From positions 62,001 through 126,000 of the forward strand of contig NZ_BDCF01000021.1 in NCBI RefSeq assembly GCF_001613365.1: DNA of 64,000 nucleotides, given 5' to 3'. Numbering within the stretch: the first letter of the stretch is position 1; each line of letters begins with the position of its first letter. The translations under genes were made by a program, and so were the position numbers. The notes beneath the pieces were generated by a model that was not told where the DNA came from, did not search any database, and saw nothing but the letters and a program-made list of their open reading frames with translations. Positions 1-7,593 of the stretch are shown piece by piece. The DNA is from Nocardia xishanensis NBRC 101358 (lineage in GTDB: Bacteria; Actinomycetota; Actinomycetes; Mycobacteriales; Mycobacteriaceae).

Positions 1-1
1 C

Positions 2-3000
2 GAGGGAAATCGGGTGTACGCCGAGATCCTCGGCGCGGCGGTCGGTTCCGGCGGACGCTCGAACGGCCTCTACGCGCCGAACGGGCGCGCTCAGCGCGAG
101 ACCATCCGCTCCGCGTGGTCACGCGCCGGGCTCGACCCGCGCGACGCCGGATACATCGAATGCCACGGCACCGGAACGGCGCTCGGCGACGCGGTGGAAG
201 TCGGCGCGCTCGCCGCGGTACTCGCCGACGAGAATGGCGTGGACACCTGGATCGGCTCGGTGAAGTCCAATCTCGGCAACCTCGAGGCGGCGGCGGGCGT
301 CATCGGGCTGATCAAGACCGCGCTGTCGATCCACCGCGGTGTCATCCCGCCGACCATCCACTTCGACACTCCGAATCCGCTGCTGAAGCTCGATGAGCGC
401 GGGCTGCGGGTGCCGCGGGAGCCGGTCGACTGGAGCGCGACCCCGCCGCGGGAGCGGCTGGCCGGGGTGAGCTCGTTCGGGTTCGGCGGGACCAACGCGC
501 ACACGGTGTTGCGCGGGTATCCGGAGACGGCGGCATCGCGCGGCGAGGAGCCTCCGGTGCTGATTCCGGTGACCGGGCGCGACGTGGCCGATCTGCAGAT
601 CCAGGCGCTGGCGCTGGCGCAGCGGCTCGATGCGGCGGACGAGTCCGCGGCGAATACCTTGGCCGCGGCGGCGGCCCGGTTGCTTCCCGAACACGCGCGC
701 GCGGGCGTAATCGCGCACGACCGGGCGGAGGCGATCGCCGGACTGCGCGCGCTGGCCCGCGGCGAGAGTGGCCCCGGGATCATCGGTCCGAGCACGGGTG
801 GGCAGCGCGGCGGTGTGCTGTTCCTGTTCTCGGGGCAGGGCGGGCAGCATGCGCGGATGGGTCGGGCGTTGGCCGCGCGCTATCCCGTGTTCGCGAGCGC
901 ACTCGCAGAGGCCGCGGACGCGATCGCGGCGCAGGGCGGCCCGCGGGTGTGGACACCGCGCTACGGGTTCGGTCTCGGCGGAGACGGCCGCGCGGCCACC
1001 GAACTGGTGCAGCCCGCGATCTTCGCCTACCAGGTGGCATTGGCGAAGTTGCTCGGCTCCTGGGGTGTTCGGCCCGACGCGGTTGCCGGGCACAGCCTCG
1101 GCGAGATCGCGGCGGCGGCGGTGAGCGGCGGGTTGACGCTCGCCGACGCGGCGCTGGTCGCGGTGCGGCGCAGCCGCGCCTTGGCGCGGCTCGACGGTCA
1201 GGGCGCGATGGCGCTGCTCGAGGCGACGCCGGACGAGGCGGAGCGGCTGGTCGCGCCGGTACGGGCCGAGGTCGGTATCGCCGCCGTCAACGGACCTCGT
1301 TCGGTGGTGGTGTCCGGGACACCGCGCTATGTCGACACCATCGTGCGGCGAGCGAAGCGCCGCGGCATGTTCGCGCAGCGCATCGCCGTCGACTTCGCCG
1401 CGCACAGCCCGCAGGTGGCCTCGGTGCTCGCCGAATTCACCGAAGGATTGACCGATGTGGCGCCGCGCGCTCCGCACACGCCCATGTACTCCACCGCGCG
1501 TCGCGCCGCCGTGCTGAAGACCGCCGCGCTGGACCGCGACTACTGGGCCGAGAACGCCTCGGGCACCGTGGAACTCGCGTCCGCTCTGGAACGCGCGGCC
1601 GCGGATGGACTGGAGACGGTGCTGGAGTTGGCGCCGCACACCGTCCTCGCTTCGGCGGCCCGGGAATTGCCCGAATTCCGCGATTCCACCCATCCGGTGA
1701 CGGCCCGCGACGACGAGGCGGGAGCGTTCCTGCGCTGCCTGTCCCGGCTCTACGACGAGGGTCACTCGCTGGACTGGTCCGCGAATGGACGCTATCTCGT
1801 CCCGCCGCCGCGAAGACGCTGGCGGCGTACTCGATTCGCGCCGGTGACGCAGACGCGAACGGGGACGTCGATCCCCGCGTTCCGCCCGGATTCGCTGGAC
1901 GACCATGTGGTGCAGGGTGTTCCGACCGTTCCGGCCGTCTACTGGATCCGCCGGCTGCTGCACCTGGCGCACGGCGCGGCGGCCGGAATGATCGCCGATT
2001 TCGTGATCGACGAACGCGCCGACCTGACCGTGCTGACCGCCGCCGAGTACCACGCGGACGACATCAACGTGCGGGTGCGCGCGGGCGACACCGTGCTGGC
2101 TTCGGCGCGACCCGCACCGGGCCCTACGCCGGCCGACATCGTCGCGTGGATGCGCGCCGTCGACGCGAATCGCGCCGTCCAGCATCGGATGCGGCCCTTG
2201 GCGCCCGGCGCCTTCTACGAAGCGCTGCGCCGCAGGGGACTGGAGTACGGTCCGCGATTCCGTTCGCTCCGTGCGCTTTCGGCCGCCCCCGGTTGCGCCG
2301 TCGGGCACTTCGACGCGGCCGAATTGCACAGTGCCGCAACGCTGGACGGTTGCCTGCATCTTCTCGCCGCCGCCGCGGACGGCGCACTGCCCGACGGACT
2401 CGTCCCGCTGCCCATCGCGATGGACGCGGCGTGGGTGTCCACCGAGCCGGGGCGCGTCGCGGCCGAGGCGCACGCCGTCGTCCGTGAGCGCACGGCGCGT
2501 GGATTGATCGGCGACATCGTCGGCACCGATCAGCACGGTGTGCCGGTACTGGCGTTCTCCGGTGTGCGCGTGCGTTTCGCGGACGCGGCGACGCTGGATC
2601 ACATCGGTCATGGTGAAGATCTCGCCGACGAGGAAGGCGGCGTCTTCCGCATCGAAACGTGGCAGTCGATCGTCGCGGGTGAGCGCGGCCCGCAGCAGTT
2701 TCCGCGAAATGGTCTCGGCCCGAATGCGTCTCATATCGCGCCCCTTCGGCGCGCACTCGTGGTCGGTGACTCCGATTTCGCCGTTCGACTGTCCCGCGCG
2801 CTGGAACGCTCGCTGCCGACCGAACGGATCGCGCGCGAACCCGACGCCGCGAGCGCCATTCTCGCATCGGTGTTGCTGGCTCGGGAAGCCGCCGACCGCA
2901 CCGCGCTGGTCGTGGTCTGGCCGGACGACAGCGCTGATCTCGGCGCGGCCTCGACCACATCGCTCGGCCGGGTGCTCGACCTGCTGCAACGCGCCCAGGC

Positions 3001-4087
3001 CGACACCTCGATCGTCTCGCTGACAGTGGCGCTTCCGTCGCGTGCGCGGCGCGGCGGTGTCATCGCCAACGCCGTGGCCGGGCTCATTCGCACGCTGCAA
3101 CTCGAATCGGGCCGCGAGGTGCGGTTGGTGTGGGCAGACTCCGATCCGCGCACGGTCGCCCGGCTCACCGAGCTCGTCACCGAATCCGAGGACACCCTTC
3201 CGACGGAACTCGAAGTGGCCGAGGGCGAGATGGCCGTCCGGCGGTTCGTCCCGGCCGCGCCCGACGCCGCGCCGATCGTGATCGATCCGGCCGGAACCTA
3301 CGTGGTGACCGGTGGTCTCGGTGCGCTAGGTGCGGTAGCTGTGCGCTGGCTGCTCGACTCCGGCGCACGCGACGTGGTGGTGCTGACGCGCTCGCCCCGC
3401 CCGGTGCCCGCCGTGCTGGACGGGTCCGAGGATCACGTTGTCGTCGTCCGGTGCGACGTGACCGACCGCAGCGATCTCGCCAACGCGCTCAACGATATTC
3501 GCGAGTGCGGTTCCACAATCCGCGGCGTGGTGCATGCCGCGGGCGAGCTGGAGGACGCGGCCTTCGATGCCGTGGACGCGGATCAGCTGGCGCGGATGTT
3601 CGCGCCCAAGGTCGGCGCCGCGGCCGACCTGCTCGCGCTGACCGCGGCCGACCCGACCGATTTCGTGCTGCTCTTCTCCTCGGCCACCGGCGCTTTCGGC
3701 GCTCCTGGTCAGGCCGCCTACGCCGCGGCCAATGCCGCGATGGACGCGATCGGGGCGTCGGCGGACGGCGAGCGCGTGCTCAGCATCGGCTGGGGCGTGT
3801 GGACATCGGGCCTCGCGGCGGCGGCAGGCGGCGCTGAGCATCTGAGACGCGCCGGGATCGCCGCCCTCGATGCGGAGCGAGGCGCGGCGATGCTGGCCAA
3901 GACCTTGCGTTACCGCGGTCCGTATCTGCTGGCATTGGACTACACGCCCACCGGCCACCGGTCTCCGGTAGCGGACCGGCTCAGCGAGCTCTTCGGCGAA
4001 TCGGTATCCGGGCGGATTCCAGACGCGGTCGGTGCGGCGACCCATCGACACGCTGCCGAATCGCGCAACGGGTGGCCGACCCGGTGA
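2..4087 (+). CDS. Modular type I polyketide synthase, 3' part (KS end-AT-DH-KR), no ACP
   Basis: This is the C-terminal part of a polyketide synthase; the gene begins upstream of the window. The end of a ketosynthase comes first, with the HGTGT histidine at about base 164. An acyltransferase follows (FSGQG, then GHSLG with serine codon 1094-1096). Next is a dehydratase (HxxxGxxxxP with His codon 1904-1906, later a DxxxH in LDGCLH). Last is a ketoreductase (GGLGALG near 3310; Ser near 3670 and Tyr near 3718). The third KS catalytic residue, normally His in NIGH, is Asn (codon 278-280). The AT specificity motif reads VDFAAH, between the methylmalonyl and malonyl types, so the extender unit is uncertain. 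A normal module would end in an acyl carrier protein. This one stops about 50 residues after the KR and overlaps acyl-AMP ligase-like sequence, so it is probably truncated. The product is unknown. Confidence 0.93.
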   Translation, partial: EGNRVYAEILGAAVGSGGRSNGLYAPNGRAQRETIRSAWSRAGLDPRDAGYIECHGTGTALGDAVEVGALAAVLADENGVDTWIGSVKSNLGNLEAAAGVIGLIKTALSIHRGVIPPTIHFDTPNPLLKLDERGLRVPREPVDWSATPPRERLAGVSSFGFGGTNAHTVLRGYPETAASRGEEPPVLIPVTGRDVADLQIQALALAQRLDAADESAANTLAAAAARLLPEHARAGVIAHDRAEAIAGLRALARGESGPGIIGPSTGGQRGGVLFLFSGQGGQHARMGRALAARYPVFASALAEAADAIAAQGGPRVWTPRYGFGLGGDGRAATELVQPAIFAYQVALAKLLGSWGVRPDAVAGHSLGEIAAAAVSGGLTLADAALVAVRRSRALARLDGQGAMALLEATPDEAERLVAPVRAEVGIAAVNGPRSVVVSGTPRYVDTIVRRAKRRGMFAQRIAVDFAAHSPQVASVLAEFTEGLTDVAPRAPHTPMYSTARRAAVLKTAALDRDYWAENASGTVELASALERAAADGLETVLELAPHTVLASAARELPEFRDSTHPVTARDDEAGAFLRCLSRLYDEGHSLDWSANGRYLVPPPRRRWRRTRFAPVTQTRTGTSIPAFRPDSLDDHVVQGVPTVPAVYWIRRLLHLAHGAAAGMIADFVIDERADLTVLTAAEYHADDINVRVRAGDTVLASARPAPGPTPADIVAWMRAVDANRAVQHRMRPLAPGAFYEALRRRGLEYGPRFRSLRALSAAPGCAVGHFDAAELHSAATLDGCLHLLAAAADGALPDGLVPLPIAMDAAWVSTEPGRVAAEAHAVVRERTARGLIGDIVGTDQHGVPVLAFSGVRVRFADAATLDHIGHGEDLADEEGGVFRIETWQSIVAGERGPQQFPRNGLGPNASHIAPLRRALVVGDSDFAVRLSRALERSLPTERIAREPDAASAILASVLLAREAADRTALVVVWPDDSADLGAASTTSLGRVLDLLQRAQADTSIVSLTVALPSRARRGGVIANAVAGLIRTLQLESGREVRLVWADSDPRTVARLTELVTESEDTLPTELEVAEGEMAVRRFVPAAPDAAPIVIDPAGTYVVTGGLGALGAVAVRWLLDSGARDVVVLTRSPRPVPAVLDGSEDHVVVVRCDVTDRSDLANALNDIRECGSTIRGVVHAAGELEDAAFDAVDADQLARMFAPKVGAAADLLALTAADPTDFVLLFSSATGAFGAPGQAAYAAANAAMDAIGASADGERVLSIGWGVWTSGLAAAAGGAEHLRRAGIAALDAERGAAMLAKTLRYRGPYLLALDYTPTGHRSPVADRLSELFGESVSGRIPDAVGAATHRHAAESRNGWPTR

Positions 4088-4170
4088 CACGGACCGAGCT
4101 GCCCGCGGCGCCCGTCGGCGAGATCTGGGTGGCGGGACCGAACGTCGGCGCCGGGTACTTCGGCAATCCC
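4057..4170 (+). pseudogene. Fatty acyl-AMP ligase (FAAL/FadD32-like) remnant
   Basis: In frame 1, overlapping the end of the PKS frame, the translation gives DPVTRTELP followed by VGEIWVAGPNVGAGYFGNP. This matches the conserved stretch before the C-terminal subdomain of fatty acyl-AMP ligases, which load PKSs. The sequence has no start, the rest of the ligase is absent on both sides, and homology stops after GNP. The frame then runs through unrelated codons to a stop at about 4254. I read it as the residue of a ligase gene after a deletion that also removed the PKS carrier-protein end. It is short, but the motif is specific. Confidence 0.72.
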
Positions 4171-4259
4171 GGCGGACCGCGGCGAATGCCGCAGGCTCTT
4201 CGGCGCGGGCAGGCTGCCGCACCTGGTCACGATCGGGAACCAGCCGACGGCCTGAGAAG

Positions 4260-4655
4260 TCAGTCCTCGGTGCGGCCGAGCAGACGGTCGGTCTCGCGGC
4301 GCTCGCGTTTGGTGGGGCGACCGGAACCGCGATCTCGGCGCGGCATGGTCGCGAGTACTTCGCGGGAGGGAGGCGGCGGGCTGCGATCGATCAGGCATTG
4401 CGCGGCGACCGGAGCGCCGACGCGCTTGGAGATGACCCGCTCGACGATCACGATGCGTTCGACACCGCCTGCCCGGATACGGATTTCGTCACCCGGCCGT
4501 ACCGGTTGGGCGGGTTTGGCCGTCGTGCCGTTGACGCGGACGTGCCCGCCTCGACAGGCCTCCGCGGCCGCGGACCGGGTTTTGAACAGGCGCACAGCCC
4601 AGGTCCAGGAATCTACCCTGGCCTGCGATGGGGCAGTCCGTTCTCCCTGTGGCAC
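4260..4655 (-). CDS. S4-domain RNA-binding protein (Hsp15/YabO-like)
   Basis: A 131-residue basic protein. The N-terminal half is an S4 RNA-binding fold: VDSWTWAVRLFKTRS, then EACRGGHVRVNG and a RPGDEIRIR turn. This is the arrangement of the heat-shock Hsp15 family, which binds stalled 50S subunits. The C-terminal third is Pro/Arg-rich and probably disordered (SPPPPSREV, then RRDRGSGRPTKRERRE). The GTG at 4655 is used because it is the first start before the S4 motif; a shorter start is possible. It lies 77 bp downstream of the NlpC/P60 gene on the same strand and could be co-transcribed with it. The ribosome-rescue role is inferred from the family. Confidence 0.85.
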   Translation of the reverse strand: MPQGERTAPSQARVDSWTWAVRLFKTRSAAAEACRGGHVRVNGTTAKPAQPVRPGDEIRIRAGGVERIVIVERVISKRVGAPVAAQCLIDRSPPPPSREVLATMPRRDRGSGRPTKRERRETDRLLGRTED

Positions 4656-4732
4656 TGGTCCAGACTAGGCGTACTCCCGTCGTCGCTCCAGCCGTGCGGC
4701 GGGCGACGACGGACCTCGTCCGACGGTGTTCG

Positions 4733-5389
4733 TCAGTCCACGATGCGACGCGCGGTGACCACCATGTCCGGACGCAGCGGGGTGTAGGACACCGGCTGGC
4801 CCGACTGAACGGCGTTGAGCAGCTTGCCGTCGCCCGCGTAGAGGCCGACGTGGCCACCGCCGTTGGTCACGACGATGTCACCGGGCTGCAGGTCCTGGAA
4901 AGCGACCGGAGCGCCGACGTGGGACTGCTCGAAGCTGGTACGGGGCAGCTCGATGCCCGCCTGCCGGTAGGCCCACTTCACGAGGCCGGAGCAGTCGAAC
5001 GTCGACGGGCCCGCGGCGCCCCAGGAGTACATGGCGCCGACCTTGCTCTTGGCGGCGTCGAGAGCGATGTCGCCCGGGCTGCTCTGCTGCTCGAACAGGT
5101 TGGGCATCTGGAAGTTCGGGAACTGCGGCGCGGCGAGCGGCGCCTGCTGGGCACCGGCCTGCGGCGCGGCGAGCGCCTGCTGAAGCTGCTGATTGAGCTG
5201 CTGGACCGGCTGCTCGAACTCTTGGGGTACCGGAACATCGAAACCACCGATGCCGGGGATGTTGATCGTGGCGGCCATCGCGGGCACCGCGGGCATCGCG
5301 CCGGTAGTGGCGGCCACCGCACCCATGACGAGAGCACCCTTCACGGAATTCGGCAGTCGCGATTCCCGCTGCAAGCTGTGTTTACCCAC
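4733..5389 (-). CDS. Secreted NlpC/P60 cell-wall peptidase
   Basis: An exported peptidoglycan peptide hydrolase of about 218 residues. The start is the GTG at 5389 (VGKHSLQRES), with GGAGA about 8 bases upstream; a longer ORF would read into the riboswitch. A signal peptide (VKGALVMGAVAATTG to AMA) is followed by a Gln/Pro-rich linker (about 50-105). The NlpC/P60 domain then has catalytic Cys in FDCSGLVKW (about residue 133) and His in GGGHVGLY (about 180). The family cleaves D-Glu-mDAP bonds and serves in cell separation or remodelling. Expression is probably controlled by the c-di-AMP riboswitch directly upstream, a pairing known for actinobacterial wall hydrolases. Confidence 0.93.
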   Translation of the reverse strand: MGKHSLQRESRLPNSVKGALVMGAVAATTGAMPAVPAMAATINIPGIGGFDVPVPQEFEQPVQQLNQQLQQALAAPQAGAQQAPLAAPQFPNFQMPNLFEQQSSPGDIALDAAKSKVGAMYSWGAAGPSTFDCSGLVKWAYRQAGIELPRTSFEQSHVGAPVAFQDLQPGDIVVTNGGGHVGLYAGDGKLLNAVQSGQPVSYTPLRPDMVVTARRIVD

Positions 5390-5417
5390 CGAGCTGAGTC
5401 TCCGATCTTCCTGCTCT

Positions 5418-5548
5418 TCCGCCGACCGGGTTAGCTGACGGGTTCGGGCCGGGAAGATCGGCCCTACCACTCCGGCCATGCGGCCTTTGCGGATTCACCC
5501 CAGACGAACCTGTGGGTCCCCGGTTCGGCAGCCGGATCCTGGTGGTAC
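5418..5548 (-). promoter_or_regulatory. c-di-AMP riboswitch (ydaO-yuaA type)
   Basis: Read on the minus strand, the leader holds the conserved blocks of the ydaO riboswitch in order: CCGAACCGGGGACC, GGGGTGAATCC, GGTAGGG and then CGAACCCGTCAGCTAACC. The last block is diagnostic for the class and ends about 30 bases before the start codon of the NlpC/P60 gene. This class binds cyclic di-AMP and usually turns expression off when the ligand is high. In actinobacteria it commonly precedes cell-wall hydrolase genes, as here. Confidence 0.93.
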
Positions 5549-5781
5549 CGACCGCCGATTAGGCGGTGACTCCATGGCGCCACTCCACTTACGAAGCGAC
5601 TCCCTCCACGAAGTCACGAAGAGATTACGATGTCAGTCCCGGTGTTGTCCAGCGCACAGTGCGGCTAATTCGGTGTCTTGTGAAAATTCACTGGACGACC
5701 GGGCGGAATGCTACTGGGGGCGTTGGGTCACGGCCAGGTCTCGGGGGGTCCGGCAACTGTTACGAACCGCGCAAGCCCGGT
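5549..5781. other. Non-coding interval upstream of the riboswitch
   Basis: No protein gene is credible in these 233 bases; plus-strand ORFs that cross it also cross the riboswitch. The promoter for the NlpC/P60 transcript should lie here on the minus strand, but no convincing -35/-10 pair was seen. The far end is the 3' side of the coiled-coil gene. Confidence 0.5.
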
Positions 5782-6066
5782 TCACGATCGCGAGTCGCGA
5801 TCGGCGACCTTCCGCTCCAGTTCCTGGATCCGCCCGCGCGCCTCGGCGAGTTCGGCTTCGAGGTTGCCCACCGCGAGCTCGAGTTTGCCCAACGCCATCA
5901 CCAAAGGACCGACCGCGAGATCGGCGACCAGTTGCGGGTCGTCGTAACCCTGTTCGATGGCGACGAGGATGTTGGACCGGATCAGCCGGGCCTGGGTAGC
6001 GCCCGCGGGCACGGTCCACGACTCGACCACCTCGGCGGTGGTGTGGGGAGCTGACTCCTCGGACAT
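5782..6066 (-). CDS. Small coiled-coil protein of unknown function
   Basis: A 94-residue acidic protein beginning MSEESAPHTTAEVV at the ATG at 6066, with GGAGG just upstream. Residues about 20-55 are mixed (QARLIRSNILVAIEQGYDDPQLVADLAVGPL in part). From about 58 to the end there is a heptad-rich coiled coil (LGKLELAVGNLEAELAEARG and on), ending in a basic KVADRDSRS. There is no signal peptide and no known catalytic motif. It is divergent from the AAA ATPase at 6214, with a 22-bp inverted repeat between them, so the two may be co-regulated. The family was not recognised. Confidence 0.72.
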   Translation of the reverse strand: MSEESAPHTTAEVVESWTVPAGATQARLIRSNILVAIEQGYDDPQLVADLAVGPLVMALGKLELAVGNLEAELAEARGRIQELERKVADRDSRS

Positions 6067-6150
6067 GCCTCCTCCGTTCCCGCGCCGACCGTTCACCGAA
6101 CCGCCCCAAGCGTAAAGACTTCCACGCAGAAGACAAACGCGAAATACCCC

Positions 6151-6172
6151 TCTCTACGACATCGCGTAGAGA
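6151..6172. promoter_or_regulatory. 22-bp inverted repeat, candidate operator
   Basis: TCTCTACG-ACATCG-CGTAGAGA: two perfect 8-base arms around a 6-base centre, lying between the divergent genes at 6066 and 6214. The size and symmetry suit a dimeric repressor. It lies 28 bases before the -10 box of the ATPase gene, so it would cover its -35 region. Confidence 0.5.
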
Positions 6173-6199
6173 TAGCAAGATTCCCGTGTACGAACGCGC

Positions 6200-6213
6200 T
6201 ACGGTGTGTGGGC
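6200..6213 (+). promoter_or_regulatory. Possible leaderless promoter of the AAA ATPase gene
   Basis: TACGGT at 6200-6205 is a fair -10 hexamer only 8 bases before the ATG at 6214, and there is no Shine-Dalgarno sequence. This spacing suggests a transcript that begins at or near the start codon. Confidence 0.4.
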
Positions 6214-7395
6214 ATGGACCCCGTGCGCAATCCGTATGCACCCGGCGCGGGTCAGCGCCCGCCCGAACTAGCCGGGCGCGACAAGCAACTCGCCGCCTTC
6301 GACATCGTGCTCGAACGCATCGCACGTGGCAGGCCGGAACGCAGCGTGATGCTCACCGGATTGCGTGGCGTCGGAAAGACCGTGCTGCTCAACCAGCTTC
6401 GCTCGGCGGCCATCTCGCGGGGATGGGGCACCGGCAAGATCGAGGCGCGCCCGGATCAGGAACTGCGCAGGCCGCTCTCCTCCGCGCTGCACATGGCCAC
6501 CCGCGCCATCGCGATGGCGCACCGCAATCCGGAGCGGGTCGACGATTTCCTCGGCATTCTCAAGGCCTTCGCGTTGCGGGCCACCGCGGACAAGGGCATG
6601 CGGGAACGCTGGCAGCCCGGCATCGACGTGCCCGCGGTATCGGGGCGCGCCGATTCCGGCGACATCGAGATCGATCTGGTGGAGCTGCTCAAGGAGGCCG
6701 CGGCGCTGGCGGGCGACATCGGCGTCGGCATGGCGATTTTCATCGACGAGATGCAAGACCTCGGCGCCGCCGACATCTCCGCCATCTGCGGCGCCTGCCA
6801 CGAACTGAGCCAGGACGGCGCGCCGCTCATCGTCGTCGGAGCGGGTCTGCCGCACCTGCCCGCGGCGCTCTCCGCGTCGAAGAGTTATTCGGAGCGTCTC
6901 TTCAGCTACCACCGCATCGATCGGCTGGACCGGGAGTCGGCCGACCGCGCGCTGATCGCACCGGCCGAGCGCGAGGAGGTGAAGTTCACCGAGGAGGCGC
7001 TCGACGCACTTTACGAAAAGGCCGATGGATATCCCTATTTCGTGCAGGCCTACGGCAAGGCGGTCTGGGACCAGGCGCCGGAGAGCCCGATCACCGCCGA
7101 GGATGTCGAGGTGGCTTCTCCCGCGGCCGAGGAGGAGCTGGCGGTCGGCTTCTTCGGTTCTCGTTATGAACGAGCAACCCCGGCGGAGCGGGAGTACATG
7201 CGGGCCATGGCGGATCTGTCCGGCGACGACGGCCCGGTCGCGACCGCCGCGGTGGCCGCCGAGCTCGGACGCAAACCGGCCTCGCTGTCGCCGGCGCGCG
7301 ACGGCCTGATCAAGAAGGGGCTGATCTACTCGGCCGAGCGCGGCACGATCGGCTTCACGGTCCCGCACTTCGGACGCTATCTGCGCAGGGTGTGA
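6214..7395 (+). CDS. AAA-type P-loop ATPase with C-terminal winged helix
   Basis: A 393-residue cytoplasmic protein. It has a P-loop GLRGVGKT (about 49-56), a Walker B AIFIDEMQ (about 174-181) and a sensor-like VVGAGLPHLP. The C-terminal region (about 315-393) looks like a winged helix (VAAELGRKPASLSPARDGLIKKGLI). This resembles the Orc1/Cdc6-like 'ATPase_2' ATPases found as stand-alone genes in actinobacteria. Their cellular role is mostly unknown; DNA binding through the winged helix is an inference. The ATG at 6214 is chosen over an in-frame GTG two codons earlier. The divergent partner is the coiled-coil gene. Confidence 0.85.
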   Translation: MDPVRNPYAPGAGQRPPELAGRDKQLAAFDIVLERIARGRPERSVMLTGLRGVGKTVLLNQLRSAAISRGWGTGKIEARPDQELRRPLSSALHMATRAIAMAHRNPERVDDFLGILKAFALRATADKGMRERWQPGIDVPAVSGRADSGDIEIDLVELLKEAAALAGDIGVGMAIFIDEMQDLGAADISAICGACHELSQDGAPLIVVGAGLPHLPAALSASKSYSERLFSYHRIDRLDRESADRALIAPAEREEVKFTEEALDALYEKADGYPYFVQAYGKAVWDQAPESPITAEDVEVASPAAEEELAVGFFGSRYERATPAEREYMRAMADLSGDDGPVATAAVAAELGRKPASLSPARDGLIKKGLIYSAERGTIGFTVPHFGRYLRRV

Positions 7396-7496
7396 TCGCC
7401 GCCGCGCTGGGTACCCGCGCGCCGTAGGACGTCGTCCGCCCGCAGCCCCGCGCGCTGACGAGCGCATCCGTGTATTCAGCTTTCTATCAAGATCAT

Positions 7497-7517
7497 TAGA
7501 AATCGATAGAAATCGAT
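7497..7517 (+). repeat. Tandem direct repeat (TAGAAATCGA x2) before the acyl-CoA dehydrogenase
   Basis: TAGAAATCGATAGAAATCGAT holds two copies of a 10-base unit end to end in an AT-rich stretch 77 bases before the ATG. It could be a regulator-binding site or part of the promoter. No further repeats were seen. Confidence 0.4.
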
Positions 7518-7593
7518 GTCCCAATCACCTACCGGCGAGTAACCAACTTTCCTACACTCGATTGTGATTCTGATCACGTCCGAGGAGGACACC

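Noticed and set aside
119..3100. A 993-codon ORF on the minus strand across the PKS gene
   Set aside because: It is the mirror frame of a high-GC gene, Arg/His-rich, without domains; the plus-strand PKS explains the whole stretch.
4171..4256. Possible end of a third gene after the FAAL remnant (LVTIGNQPTA-like frame)
   Set aside because: Too short and without a specific motif; may be random sequence at the scar.
5418..5548. Possible coding extension of the NlpC/P60 protein to 5479
   Set aside because: Those codons are riboswitch sequence; the GTG at 5389 has a proper ribosome-binding site and signal peptide.
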